A stretch of DNA of 64,000 nucleotides from Paludibacteraceae bacterium (GCA_024400275.1 JAKSMY010000003.1:1-64000); one strand, 5' to 3'. Positions 26,167-35,580 are shown, counted from the first letter of the stretch. Numbers and translations: made by a program. Notes: generated by a model from the sequence alone, not told the origin.

Positions 26167-27630
26167 ATGGAATATACAGAACTTTTGGAAAAACAAATTA
26201 TAGGACGTTTACAAGTAGATAATCCTTGGTGGACGGAAAACGATATACCTATGTTTTATAAAGAAATGAGTCCACGGCTATATCTCAATATTTTCTATCC
26301 TTTAGTGACCGAGTTATCCATTCATCGTGCTATCATTCTGATGGGACCGCGACGGGTTGGAAAGACAGTGATACTATATCACACCATTCAAAAATTGATT
26401 GCAGAAGGAGTATCCCCACAAAATATCATTTATATCTCAGTCGAGACACCTATATATAATGGTATTTTGCTGGAACAACTCTTTATGCTATGCAAACAAA
26501 TCTTAAATAAACCACAAAACGACAAGGAGCAATACTACATTTTCTTTGACGAAATTCAATATCTCAAGAACTGGGAAGTAAATCTTAAATCATTGGTGGA
26601 TACTTATCACAATGTGCGTTTTGTTGCTTCCGGTTCAGCAGCAGCGGAACTGAAAAAACGCAGCAACGAAAGTGGTGCCGGGCGATTCTCGGATTTTAAT
26701 TTGCCACCACTCACGTTTTATGAATATATCCATCTAAAGGGATATGAGCATCTGCTTGTACCGGATAAGATGGACTGGTATGGCGAGACGACGCAAATAT
26801 ACAAAACACTGAATACAGATAAATTAAACCAATTATTCCTTGACTATATCAACTACGGTGGATATCCTGAGGTCGTTTTCTCTGAAAAAATGCGGGAAAA
26901 TCCCGGACAGTTCATACGACATGATATCATAGACAAAGTGCTACTGCGAGACCTACCCAGTTTGTATGGAATACAAGATGTGCAAGAGCTGAACTCCCTG
27001 TTTACCATGATTGCTTACCACTCGGGAGATCAATTCTCTTACGAAAAAATGTCTAAAGAATCAGGCGTAAAAAAAGAGATGATTAGAAAATATATTGAGT
27101 ATCTGGAAGCAGCATTTCTCATTCGTGTCATTCATCGCACAGACGATACCGCAAAACGGTACCAACGAGAGACTACCTTCAAAATATATTTGACTAATCC
27201 TTCACTTCGCTGCGCCTTATTTCAACCGATTGTAGAGACCGACAAAGAAATGGGAAACATGGTAGAAACAGCCGTTTATGCACAATGGATTCCCAGACAT
27301 AACACTAACATAACATACGCCAATTGGCGATTGAATAGAAAAGAACAGGGCGAAGTAGATTTGGTGGGAATAAACGAAGCCAAACAAAAACCATATTGGG
27401 CAGTGGAAATCAAATGGTCAGATTACTTCGAAGAACACCCGGAAGAACTATCCTCACTGCTTTTCTTTATGAAAACCAACCAATTAACCCAAGCTTTGGT
27501 ATCTACAAAAACCACCACCAGTACACGAACCGTCAACAATATGTCTATTCAATTTATGCCGGTGGCTTGTTATGCCTACCTTGTCGGAAAGAACACGCTT
27601 AACTACACGATGCAATCGCTTGGTATATAG
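26167..27630 (+). CDS. AAA ATPase with DUF4143 C-terminal domain
   Basis: 487 residues. An N-terminal AAA_14-type ATPase has Walker A GPRRVGKT (60-67) and Walker B FFDEIQYL. A DUF4143 region follows, with a winged-helix-like segment (MSKESGVKKEMIRKYIEYLE) and a C-terminal part containing EVDLVG...AVEIKWSD. That last pair is the E/D-x-K arrangement seen in PD-(D/E)XK-like folds. Families of this type are very common in Bacteroidales and archaea. Their function is unclear, and a nucleic-acid or defence role is only a guess. It is a single-gene unit with its own promoter. Confidence 0.85.
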   Translation: MEYTELLEKQIIGRLQVDNPWWTENDIPMFYKEMSPRLYLNIFYPLVTELSIHRAIILMGPRRVGKTVILYHTIQKLIAEGVSPQNIIYISVETPIYNGILLEQLFMLCKQILNKPQNDKEQYYIFFDEIQYLKNWEVNLKSLVDTYHNVRFVASGSAAAELKKRSNESGAGRFSDFNLPPLTFYEYIHLKGYEHLLVPDKMDWYGETTQIYKTLNTDKLNQLFLDYINYGGYPEVVFSEKMRENPGQFIRHDIIDKVLLRDLPSLYGIQDVQELNSLFTMIAYHSGDQFSYEKMSKESGVKKEMIRKYIEYLEAAFLIRVIHRTDDTAKRYQRETTFKIYLTNPSLRCALFQPIVETDKEMGNMVETAVYAQWIPRHNTNITYANWRLNRKEQGEVDLVGINEAKQKPYWAVEIKWSDYFEEHPEELSSLLFFMKTNQLTQALVSTKTTTSTRTVNNMSIQFMPVACYAYLVGKNTLNYTMQSLGI

Positions 27631-27831
27631 GTAGTTACACAAGAGTTGCAAAATAAGTATGTTCAAATGTGCTTAATTTGCAAACCTCGACTACAGTTTA
27701 GAGGACGGCACGGAGTGCCTACAGGACGCGCCAGAGGCGCTACAGTTTAGAGGTGATTAAATGGAGAATGGAGAGAGATGCAGGATTTCTGCGTAATCCG
27801 TCCCCCTTCGGTGGGACATCTTACAAATCTT
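27631..27831. repeat. Spacer with paired short palindromes
   Basis: Two copies of CTACAGTTTAGAGG (27690-27703 and 27741-27754) bracket two small palindromes with three-base purine loops: GGCAC-GGA-GTGCC and GCGCC-AGA-GGCGC. They are separated by TACAGGAC. No gene seen. Confidence 0.55.
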
Positions 27832-27883
27832 AAGAACAAAAAAAGCACTTGAAAGTAAACTTTCAGATGCTTTTTTTGTTCTT
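27832..27883. terminator. Bidirectional terminator next to tRNA-Arg
   Basis: A 16-bp perfect outer stem AAGAACAAAAAAAGCA / TGCTTTTTTTGTTCTT encloses TGAAAG / CTTTCA. It lies 9 bases after the 3' end of the reverse-strand tRNA. Confidence 0.9.
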
Positions 27884-27891
27884 AATCTTCG

Positions 27892-27965
27892 TGATCCATG
27901 CAGGATTCAAACCTGCAACCCCCACATCCGTAGTGTGGTACTCTATTCAGTTGAGCTAATGGACC
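27892..27965 (-). tRNA. tRNA-Arg (anticodon ACG)
   Basis: The reverse strand folds as a complete cloverleaf of 74 bases. The acceptor is GGTCCAT / ATGGATC with discriminator A, the D stem is GCTC / GAGT, and the anticodon stem is CCACA / TGTGG with loop CTACGGA (anticodon ACG, reading CGU and, after inosine modification, CGC/CGA). The T arm is GCAGG-TTTGAAT-CCTGC. The 3' CCA is not encoded. Confidence 0.95.
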
Positions 27966-27992
27966 TTCGTCGAAAAAACCTACGCTATAAAG

Positions 27993-28058
27993 AATTTGCC
28001 TTGCAAATTGAACGCTACGGTTTTTTCTCCTCTTAAATCAAAAACAAGTTTTTGATTT
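27993..28058. repeat. Twin-hairpin element, copy B
   Basis: Hairpin 1 AATTTGC-CTT-GCAAATT, spacer GAACGCTACGG then TTTTTTCTCCTCTT, hairpin 2 AAATCAAAAAC-AA-GTTTTTGATTT (28035-28058). It lies between the tRNA and its promoter. Confidence 0.7.
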
Positions 28059-28064
28059 ATAGTT

Positions 28065-28129
28065 GTTGCCTCGCAACTTGAGAACGACTCGCAGTTGCTC
28101 CTCTTAAATTGAAAACGAGTTTTCAATTT
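28065..28129. repeat. Twin-hairpin element, copy C
   Basis: Hairpin 1 GTTGC-CTC-GCAAC, spacer ending CAGTTGCTCCTCTT, hairpin 2 AAATTGAAAAC-GA-GTTTTCAATTT (28106-28129). Hairpin 2 has the same 11-bp stem and 2-base loop as copies A and B, with compensating changes. Confidence 0.7.
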
Positions 28130-28191
28130 ATTTATGTTTGAGAACTCTTACTCTTGACAAGAAGAATGAGCATCTTGGTCAAAAGCGGGTG

Positions 28192-28223
28192 CAAAGGTAC
28201 TGCTTTTTTTTGATATGAGCAAA
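28192..28223 (-). promoter_or_regulatory. Promoter for the tRNA-Arg transcript
   Basis: Reverse-strand TACCTTTG (28192-28199) and TTTG (28220-28223), 20-bp spacer. The tRNA 5' end is about 220 bases downstream, so twin-hairpin copies B and C would be in the primary transcript. Confidence 0.65.
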
Positions 28224-28279
28224 TTTTTTGTGTATTTTTTTGCGAAAAAGATGTATTTTGTCATAAAAAAGCACTTTTA

Positions 28280-28311
28280 TTTGCATATATTACAAAAAAA
28301 ATATACCTTTG
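28280..28311 (+). promoter_or_regulatory. Promoter of the EF-G2 / subtilase operon
   Basis: TTTG 28280-28283, 20-bp spacer, TACCTTTG 28304-28311. ATG 28373 follows after about 55 bases. Confidence 0.75.
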
Positions 28312-28372
28312 TAGCCAAATTGCGAATGAAGCAACAATTAACTTAATTATTCATTAATACCAACACATTTTT

Positions 28373-30535
28373 ATGGCTAAAGTTTATCAGGCAAACGAAA
28401 TCAAGAACATTGCCTTAATGGGAGGCAGCGGTTCAGGTAAAACAACCCTTATGGAATCCCTGCTGTTTGAAGCCGGTGTCATCAAACGCCGCGGCACAAT
28501 AGAAGCTCAATCCACCGTTTGTGACTACTTCCCCGTTGAGAAAGAATACGGCTACTCCGTTTTCTCCACAGTTTGTAACATCGAGTTCAACGGCAAAAAA
28601 CTGAATATAATCGACTGCGCCGGCAGTGATGATTTCTGCGGCGGTACGGTTACCGCCTTGCACGTGGTAGATACAGCCGTAGTGGTACTGACCGCCAACG
28701 GCGGCGTGGAAGTGGGTACACAAAACAACTTCCGTTTGGCAGAGAACGCCAAGAAACCCGTCGTGTTCGTTATCAACAAATGCGACCACGAAAACGCTAA
28801 CTTCGAGCGCGCGTACGAAGGATTAAAGGAGAACTTCGGCAATAAAGTGGTGCTGGTTCAATACCCTGTTAATGCCGGAGCCGGATTCAACAGCGTGATA
28901 GACGTGCTGAAAAATAAGATGTTATTGTGGAAGCCCGAAGGCGGTGCTCCTGAATATAAAGACGTACCCGCAGAGGAAGCCGGCAAAGTGGAAGAGTTGC
29001 GCGGTGCCTTGTGCGAAATGGCAGCCGAAGCCGACGAAGCTCTGATGGAGAAATTCTTCGAGGAAGGTACACTGAGCGAAGAAGAGATGATAAACGGTCT
29101 GAAGACCGTATTTGCCGAAGCCGGTGTATATCCCGTTATCTGCGCGTGCGGAGGACGAGACATGGGCGCACGTCGCTTGATGGACTTCTTAGGCGATATG
29201 GCACCCAGCGTAGCCGACGCACCGAAGCCTGTAACCACAGACGGTAACGAAGTGGCTGCTGACGCAAGCAAGCCTGTATCCATGTTCATCTTCAAGACCA
29301 GCGTAGAGCCCCACATCGGTGAGGTGAACTACTTCAAAGTAATGCAAGGTACAGTACACGGTTCGGACGACCTGCAGAACATGGACCGCGGCAGCAAAGA
29401 ACGTATATCCCAATTATACAGCGTAGCCGGCAGTATCCGTGTACCGGTTGACGAAGTCAAAGCCGGCGATATAGCAGCTACCGTTAAGTTGAAAGATACC
29501 CGCACGGGCAACACGCTGAATGCTAAAGACTGCGAGAACACCTATCCGGCTATTGCCTATCCGGAACCCAAGTACCGTCGCGCTATCCGTCCACAAAACG
29601 AAGCCGATGCCGAGAAACTCAGCGCGTTGCTGACCCGTATGCACGAGGAAGACCCGACATGGCTGGTTGAACAGTCCAAAGAACTGCGCCAACAAATCGT
29701 TAGCGGTCAAGGCGAGTTCCACCTCCGTACCCTGAAATGGCGTTTGGAGAACAACGATAAGATGATGGTTGAATTTGACGAGCCGAAGATTCCTTATCGT
29801 GAGACCATCACCAAGTCCGCCCGCGCTGACTATCGTCACAAGAAACAGTCCGGAGGTAGCGGTCAATTCGGTGAAGTACACTTGATTGTAGAGCCTTATG
29901 AAGAAGGCGTACCTGTGAAGGAAGTATATAAATTCGGTAACCAAGAATACCGTATCAGCGTAAAAGATACCCAAGAAATTCCATTGGAGTGGGGCGGTAA
30001 ACTGGTACTGATTAACTCTATCGTGGGCGGTGCTATCGATGCTCGCTTTATTCCTGCTATTTTGAAGGGTATTATGGACCGTATTGAACAAGGTCCGTTG
30101 ACCGGTTCCTACGCCCGCGACGTGCGCGTGATAATATATGACGGTAAGATGCACCCGGTAGACAGTAACGAAATATCCTTCCGTTTGGCAGGTCGTAACG
30201 CCTTTGCACAAGCCTTCAAAGAGGCCAACCCGAAGATTTTGGAACCTATCTACGAAGTAGAAGTGCTTGTTCCGGGCGATTTGATGGGTGATGTGATGAG
30301 CGATTTGAACGGCCGTCGCGGTATGGTATTGGGCATGGAAGCCGAGAAGAACTTCCAACGTCTGCACGCTTTAGTGCCGCTGAAAGAGTTGTCGTCCTAT
30401 TCCACTACCTTGAGCAGTCTGACCGGCGGTCGTGCTACGTTCACGATGAAGTTCAAGAGCTACGAACTGGTACCGGCTGACGTACAAGACAAACTGATTA
30501 AGGAATATGCCGCTTCTCAAAAGGAGGAAGAATGA
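28373..30535 (+). CDS. Elongation factor G paralog (EF-G2 type)
   Basis: 720 residues with full EF-G domain order. P-loop GGSGSGKTT is at 17-25, G4 NKCD near 142-145, and domains II-V continue to the end. Two catalytic landmarks differ from canonical EF-G. The switch I motif RGIT is YGYS (in KEYGYSVFS), and the G3 motif DTPGH is DCAGS, so the His that activates water is Ser. Bacteroides EF-G2 is reported to support translocation with little or no GTP hydrolysis during carbon starvation. These substitutions fit that paralog. Its stop overlaps the subtilase start in ATGA. Confidence 0.9.
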   Translation: MAKVYQANEIKNIALMGGSGSGKTTLMESLLFEAGVIKRRGTIEAQSTVCDYFPVEKEYGYSVFSTVCNIEFNGKKLNIIDCAGSDDFCGGTVTALHVVDTAVVVLTANGGVEVGTQNNFRLAENAKKPVVFVINKCDHENANFERAYEGLKENFGNKVVLVQYPVNAGAGFNSVIDVLKNKMLLWKPEGGAPEYKDVPAEEAGKVEELRGALCEMAAEADEALMEKFFEEGTLSEEEMINGLKTVFAEAGVYPVICACGGRDMGARRLMDFLGDMAPSVADAPKPVTTDGNEVAADASKPVSMFIFKTSVEPHIGEVNYFKVMQGTVHGSDDLQNMDRGSKERISQLYSVAGSIRVPVDEVKAGDIAATVKLKDTRTGNTLNAKDCENTYPAIAYPEPKYRRAIRPQNEADAEKLSALLTRMHEEDPTWLVEQSKELRQQIVSGQGEFHLRTLKWRLENNDKMMVEFDEPKIPYRETITKSARADYRHKKQSGGSGQFGEVHLIVEPYEEGVPVKEVYKFGNQEYRISVKDTQEIPLEWGGKLVLINSIVGGAIDARFIPAILKGIMDRIEQGPLTGSYARDVRVIIYDGKMHPVDSNEISFRLAGRNAFAQAFKEANPKILEPIYEVEVLVPGDLMGDVMSDLNGRRGMVLGMEAEKNFQRLHALVPLKELSSYSTTLSSLTGGRATFTMKFKSYELVPADVQDKLIKEYAASQKEEE

Positions 30536-31911
30536 TCTTAGTCGCATTATTCTGGTTTGTACAATTTACAGATAAACTCGGTAGCGCACCTATCCAATTC
30601 TCGGAACGCGCTACCGAGAATCGTTTATTATGGTCTATTCCAACCGACAGTCTAGACTATGCCGTAGTGCCAACCTATATGGAAGGGGTGCGCGCGACGG
30701 GTGCGCGCGTGTGCCACGTGAGCCGCTGGATGAACGGTTGTACGATAGAAGCCGACAGCAGTCAGATGCACGCTATTGCCGCCCTGCCGTATGTGCGCGC
30801 CGTGGAGCAGACCCGCAACAACACACCACCCGCAGCCTCTGCGGCACCACACAAAACGCAAAGAGACAGCGACCCCCAGCAAAACCTATACAACCTGCAC
30901 CCCCTGCACCAACTCGGTTACGAAGGGCAGGGCATACGCATAGCCGTAATAGATGTCGGATTTTACAAGGTTAATACGGCACCGTGTTTCGACTACGTGC
31001 GCGAACGGCTAATCGGCACCTACGACACCTCAGACGACCGCACATCTGTCTATGGCGACCCCCAAGGGCAACACGGCGCTAACTGCCTGAGTTTTATAGC
31101 CGCCCACACAGACAACTATCACGGAGCAGCCACAGAAGCCGAATACGTGCTTATCCGGAGCGAAGAGATGTCCACTGAAAGTCCAAAAGAGACAGACAAC
31201 CTCGTTGCGGCATTGGAGATATGCGACAGTTTGGGTGTCAATATCGTATCGTGCAGTCTGGGCTACCGGCTCTTTGACGACCCTGCTTTTGACCTGACTT
31301 ATCAGGATTTGGACGGGCGTACGACGCGTGTGAGTCGCGCTGCAGCCATCGCTGCACGCAAAGGGATATTATGCTGCTTTTCAGTCGGCAACGACGGAGA
31401 TAAAGCATGGCACCGCATTAGCGTACCCGCCGATGCCGACAGCATATTAACCATCGGTGCTGCACAAGCCGACTCCACAATGGGAGTTTTTTCCAGTTTC
31501 GGTCCGTCTGCCGACGGACGTGTCAAGCCCGAAGTATGCGCTATGGGCGTGAATGCAGCGTATGTCAATACCTCGACGAACAAAGTATCTTACGGCAACG
31601 GAACCAGTTACTCCACTCCCCTATTGGCCGGTTTGGCGGCTTGTCTATGGTCGGCCATGCCTAACGCTCCTGCACAGGAAATACGGCAACGTATCATTCA
31701 GTCGGCACACCGATACCCGGATTATGACCCGAAAGGGCAAGGGGGATATGGTATTCCCAATGCCTTGAAAGCGTACGAGAATATACCGTCTGACACAGAA
31801 CGGACATTCAGCCCGCAACCGCAACACGGCGTGTATAAAGTGCTGCAAAGGGGTTCGATACACATCATACACAATAATAGAGCCTTCAACCTGCTCGGTC
31901 AAAGGCTCTAA
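30532..31911 (+). CDS. Subtilisin-family (S8) serine protease with T9SS-type tail
   Basis: 459 residues with a short hydrophobic N-terminus (MILVALFWFVQF). The catalytic triad is intact: Asp in IAVIDVGFY, His in GQHGANCLSF and Ser in GNGTSYSTPLLAGLAACLW. The oxyanion-region Asn sits in FSVGNDG. The last 27 residues (from GVYKVLQRG; IIHNNRAFNLLGQRL at the end) resemble a T9SS type A C-terminal signal, so export to the surface through the PorP-GldKLMN system encoded at 54-60 kb is likely. Translation is coupled to EF-G2 by a 4-base overlap. Confidence 0.88.
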   Translation: MILVALFWFVQFTDKLGSAPIQFSERATENRLLWSIPTDSLDYAVVPTYMEGVRATGARVCHVSRWMNGCTIEADSSQMHAIAALPYVRAVEQTRNNTPPAASAAPHKTQRDSDPQQNLYNLHPLHQLGYEGQGIRIAVIDVGFYKVNTAPCFDYVRERLIGTYDTSDDRTSVYGDPQGQHGANCLSFIAAHTDNYHGAATEAEYVLIRSEEMSTESPKETDNLVAALEICDSLGVNIVSCSLGYRLFDDPAFDLTYQDLDGRTTRVSRAAAIAARKGILCCFSVGNDGDKAWHRISVPADADSILTIGAAQADSTMGVFSSFGPSADGRVKPEVCAMGVNAAYVNTSTNKVSYGNGTSYSTPLLAGLAACLWSAMPNAPAQEIRQRIIQSAHRYPDYDPKGQGGYGIPNALKAYENIPSDTERTFSPQPQHGVYKVLQRGSIHIIHNNRAFNLLGQRL

Positions 31912-31930
31912 AAAAATTCAGCGGTTGGGC

Positions 31931-32935
31931 TTATTTCTTCAGCGCAGCCATTATCTTGGTTTCTATCTCGTCAGCCAAATCGGGATTGTCAGCAAGAACT
32001 TTCTTGGTGGCATCTCTGCCTTGCGCCAGTTTGCTGCCCTCATAACTGAAGAACGAGCCGGACTTGGTCAGCACACCTGTTTCAACACCCAAATCGACTA
32101 ACTCACCCGTTTTGGAGATACCTTCGTTGAACATAAGGTCAAACTCGGCTTTCTTGAACGGAGGGGCCACTTTATTCTTTACCACCTTGATAGTCACACC
32201 GTTACCAATCACCGTATCGCCATCTTTGATAGCCCCTTTCTTACGGATGTCCAAACGCACGGAAGCGTAGAACTTAAGGGCATTGCCGCCGGTGGTTGTT
32301 TCGGGATTGCCGAACATGACACCAATCTTCTCACGCAGTTGGTTGATAAAAATACATGTCGTGTTGGTCTTATTAATCGTGCCGGTCAATTTACGGAGAG
32401 CCTGACTCATCAAACGTGCCTGGAGACCTACTTTATTATCCCCCATATCACCTTCTATCTCGGCTTTGGGTGTTAGGGCTGCTACTGAATCGACCACTAC
32501 CAAATCCACCGCACTGCTGCGAATCAACTCATCGGCTATTTCCAGTGCCTGCTCCCCACAATCGGGCTGGGCAATCAGCAGGTTCTCAACGTCCACGCCG
32601 AGTTTTTCGGCATAGAAACGGTCAAAAGCATGCTCGGCATCTATGATGGCGGCTATGCCTCCCTGACGTTGCACCTCCGCCATGGCATGAATAGCCAAGG
32701 TGGTCTTACCGCTGGATTCGGGACCGTAAATCTCAATCACACGTCCACGCGGGTATCCTCCCACCCCGAGGGCTAAATTCAGACCTACACTACCTGTAGA
32801 GATAACAGGTATATCTTCGATTTTGTCTTCGCCAAGGCGCATAATGGCACCCTTGCCAAAATCTTTGTCAATCTTGTCCATCGCTGCCTGTAAGGCTTTG
32901 AGTTTCTCTGCCGAAGGCATTTTCTTCTCTTCCAT
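31931..32935 (-). CDS. recA: Recombinase RecA
   Basis: 334 residues, essentially canonical. Walker A is GPESSGKTT (about 70-78), and [21 protein letters not shown] and [20 protein letters not shown] (Walker B and loop L1) follow. Loop L2 is [23 protein letters not shown]. The C-terminus is short ([10 protein letters not shown]). It converges on the subtilase with a 19-bp gap. No TAnnTTTG box lies directly upstream, so it may be transcribed from the promoter at 34236-34267 with the upstream membrane-protein gene, 47 bp away. Confidence 0.98.
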   Translation of the reverse strand: MEEKKMPSAEKLKALQAAMDKIDKDFGKGAIMRLGEDKIEDIPVISTGSVGLNLALGVGGYPRGRVIEIYGPESSGKTTLAIHAMAEVQRQGGIAAIIDAEHAFDRFYAEKLGVDVENLLIAQPDCGEQALEIADELIRSSAVDLVVVDSVAALTPKAEIEGDMGDNKVGLQARLMSQALRKLTGTINKTNTTCIFINQLREKIGVMFGNPETTTGGNALKFYASVRLDIRKKGAIKDGDTVIGNGVTIKVVKNKVAPPFKKAEFDLMFNEGISKTGELVDLGVETGVLTKSGSFFSYEGSKLAQGRDATKKVLADNPDLADEIETKIMAALKK

Positions 32936-32982
32936 AATTGTATATTTTAATTAGTTATCTAGTTGACTAGTTATCCGGTTTT

Positions 32983-34215
32983 CTAATGGAAAAACAAATA
33001 TCCCAACAGTATGGCAGCCGTTATGCCACAGAAATCAGCTATCAGTCCACACAGCACGGCATAACGGGTGTTTTTGATATTTACCGCACCAAAATAAACG
33101 GCTAGGATATAAAACGTAGTGTCCGTACTGCCCTGTACGATACTGACCAGCCTTCCCACGAAACTATCCGCCCCGTACTGCATCATGGCATCTACCATCA
33201 TTCCCCGTGCTCCACCGCCACTCAAAGGACGCATCAATGCCGTAGGCAACGCCGGCACGAAATCGGTATTCAACCCCACAAGGGCAAACAACCACCCCAT
33301 TCCCTTAACCAACAGATCCATGCCCCCGCTGGCGCGGAACATGCCCACTGCCACCAAAATGGCAATCAGATAAGGGATAATGCCTATTGCCGTCTGGAAA
33401 CCTCCTTTGGCTCCGTCGATGAAGGCATCGTACACATTTATCTTACGCACCATACCGGCGACGATGAACCAGACGATGACCCCCAACAGCAGCACGGCAG
33501 CCAACACGGCACTCCACCGACTGACCTGCTCCTGCGGGAAGGATAAAGCTGCCCAAATAATAAGCCCCACAAAAAGTGTAAGCCCCAAGACAGTACCCAA
33601 AATAATACGGTCCCACAGTTTGATTTTCTGAATAACAGCCACACTCAAGAAACCTGCCATCGCCGCAAAATAAGTAGCCAACAGGATGGGCAAGAACACG
33701 TCCGCAGGGTTGGCTGCGCCCATCTGCGCGCGATAAGTCATAATGCTGACGGGAACCAAAGTCAAACCGCTGGTAACAAGCACAAGGAACATAATCATCG
33801 AATTGCTGGCGCGTGTCTTGTCAGGGTTGGTCTCCTGCATCTCACGCATAGCCTGCAAGCCCAAGGGCGTAGCCGCATTGTCTATACCGAGCATGGTGGC
33901 AGATATATTCATCAACATACTCCCGAAAGCAGGGTGTCCCTTGGGCAGTTCGGGAAAAACACGCGTAAAGAACGGACTGACCACACGCGACATCTGCCCT
34001 ACGACACCACCCTTTTCTCCTATTTTCATAATACCCATCCAAAGGGACAAAACACCGGTCAGACCAAGCGAAATCTCAAAGCCCGTCTTGGCTGTATCGA
34101 ACGTGGAATTAAGAATAGCACCAAATATTTCGGTATTGCCGAAACAGAAACATTGCACGCAACCCATCACAAATGCGAACAAAATAAGCCCTATCCAAAT
34201 ATAATTCAAAACCAT
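32983..34215 (-). CDS. Nucleoside-recognition (SpmA-SpmB fused) inner membrane protein
   Basis: 410 residues from ATG 34215. The in-frame ATG 34302 lies upstream of the promoter and is rejected. It has about ten hydrophobic segments in two Gate-domain halves. The first contains GSMLMNISATMLGIDNAATPLGLQAM, and the second GFQTAIGIIPYLIAILVAVGMFRASGG and PALPTALMRPLSGGGARGM. This is the fused equivalent of the spore maturation proteins SpmA and SpmB, widespread in non-sporing Bacteroidetes. The substrate is unknown. It probably shares a transcript with recA. Confidence 0.85.
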   Translation of the reverse strand: MVLNYIWIGLILFAFVMGCVQCFCFGNTEIFGAILNSTFDTAKTGFEISLGLTGVLSLWMGIMKIGEKGGVVGQMSRVVSPFFTRVFPELPKGHPAFGSMLMNISATMLGIDNAATPLGLQAMREMQETNPDKTRASNSMIMFLVLVTSGLTLVPVSIMTYRAQMGAANPADVFLPILLATYFAAMAGFLSVAVIQKIKLWDRIILGTVLGLTLFVGLIIWAALSFPQEQVSRWSAVLAAVLLLGVIVWFIVAGMVRKINVYDAFIDGAKGGFQTAIGIIPYLIAILVAVGMFRASGGMDLLVKGMGWLFALVGLNTDFVPALPTALMRPLSGGGARGMMVDAMMQYGADSFVGRLVSIVQGSTDTTFYILAVYFGAVNIKNTRYAVLCGLIADFCGITAAILLGYLFFH

Positions 34216-34235
34216 GTCTTTTAATTTTTCGACTG

Positions 34236-34267
34236 CAAAGGTACAACTTTTTTTGCAAATATGCAAA
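34236..34267 (-). promoter_or_regulatory. Promoter of the membrane protein-recA unit
   Basis: Reverse-strand TACCTTTG (34236-34243) and TTTG (34264-34267) with a 20-bp spacer. It interleaves with the divergent promoter at 34252-34283. Confidence 0.75.
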
Positions 34268-34283
34268 ATTTTTAGTACTTTTG
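34252..34283 (+). promoter_or_regulatory. Promoter of the RNA methyltransferase gene
   Basis: TTTG 34252-34255, 20-bp spacer, TACTTTTG 34276-34283, about 20 bases before ATG 34303. Confidence 0.75.
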
Positions 34284-34302
34284 CAGCCAAAATAACATTC
34301 AC

Positions 34303-35580
34303 ATGAAAGAATATCCCATGTTGGCTAAGACCTTCAAAGGCTTGGAAGGTGTGTTAGCGCAAGAATTGATTGAGTTAGGAGCCAATAATGTACATCAAGA
34401 ACGTCGTGCCGTATCTTTTACCGGCGACAAAGGGCTGATGTATCGCGCCAACCTATGTCTGCGTACGGCTTCGCGCGTACTGAAACCTATCGCCACCTTT
34501 GCCGCCAAAGACGCCGACGAGGTATATGAAGCCGTCAAGGAAATAGATTGGAGCCGGTATATGGGGTTGCAAACAGGGTTCTGCATCGATTCGACGGTAT
34601 ATAGCGAGGAATTCCGCCATAGCAAATACGTCACCTATCGCGTCAAAGATGCTATCGCCGACTTCTTTATGGAGAAAGAAGGCAAACGTCCTTCGGTCAA
34701 AGTGACTAATCCGGACCTATATATCAACGTGCATATTGCCTGCACAACCGTGACCGTATCGTTGGACAGTTCGGGCGAGAGTCTGCATAAACGCGGTTAC
34801 CGCGTAGCCAACACCGAGGCACCTATCAACGAGGCTCTGGCAGCGGGTATGCTGCTGATGGCAGGGTGGAAAGGCGAGACCGACTTATATGACCCCATGT
34901 GCGGTTCCGGCACTCTACTGATAGAAGCGGCACTGATTGCCCAAAACATAGCCCCTGGTATCTTCCGTCAAGACTATGCTTTTTGCAAGTGGCAGGACTT
35001 CGATGCCGAACTATGGTCGTATATCTACAACGACGACAGCAACGAACGTCCGTTTACGCACCGTATTTACGGTTCGGACGCTTCCTACTACGCCGTACAG
35101 ACGGCATTGAAAAACATCAAGTCGGCAGGTATGAGCCGCTGTATAGACGTACATCAGATACGTTTGCAGGAAATCAAACGCGACAACCCGACACCTGCAT
35201 TGGTCATTATGAACCCGCCCTACGGAGAAAGATTGGCACAAGACAAAAACGTATTGCAACTATACGGCGACATCGGCACAGCACTCAAACACCAATTCAC
35301 GGGTTCTACGGCGTGGATTATATCCAGCAACAACGACGCACTCAAATGCGTCGGACTGCACCCAAGTAAAAAAATACATCTGCTGAACGGAGAATTAGAC
35401 TGCTCGTTTAATTGCTACCAACTCTTCTCCGGCGAACGGAAAGAATATGTTAAAGCACACCCGGAGCATCGTCCTCAACGGACTGCGGCACCTCCGGCAA
35501 AGAATCAGCGTCCTGCGTCTCACGACCGAGGTTCCGATACTCATCGGGGCGATAAAGGATCTGCACATTCTCGGCGATAA
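34303..35580 (+). CDS. THUMP-domain class I RNA methyltransferase (RlmL-N/YpsC-like)
   Basis: 425 residues. A THUMP-like RNA-binding N-terminus (MLAKTFKGLEGVLAQELIELG, to about 150) is followed by a UPF0020 methyltransferase domain. The SAM motif is DLYDPMCGSGTLLIEAALIA, and the catalytic NPPY is in VIMNPPYGERLAQD. This matches the N-terminal half of RlmL, which makes m2G in 23S rRNA. After the domain ends (about residue 383) comes a basic low-complexity tail of about 40 residues. That tail is encoded by the 131 bases that are antisense to the end of ssb. Confidence 0.85.
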   Translation: MKEYPMLAKTFKGLEGVLAQELIELGANNVHQERRAVSFTGDKGLMYRANLCLRTASRVLKPIATFAAKDADEVYEAVKEIDWSRYMGLQTGFCIDSTVYSEEFRHSKYVTYRVKDAIADFFMEKEGKRPSVKVTNPDLYINVHIACTTVTVSLDSSGESLHKRGYRVANTEAPINEALAAGMLLMAGWKGETDLYDPMCGSGTLLIEAALIAQNIAPGIFRQDYAFCKWQDFDAELWSYIYNDDSNERPFTHRIYGSDASYYAVQTALKNIKSAGMSRCIDVHQIRLQEIKRDNPTPALVIMNPPYGERLAQDKNVLQLYGDIGTALKHQFTGSTAWIISSNNDALKCVGLHPSKKIHLLNGELDCSFNCYQLFSGERKEYVKAHPEHRPQRTAAPPAKNQRPASHDRGSDTHRGDKGSAHSRR

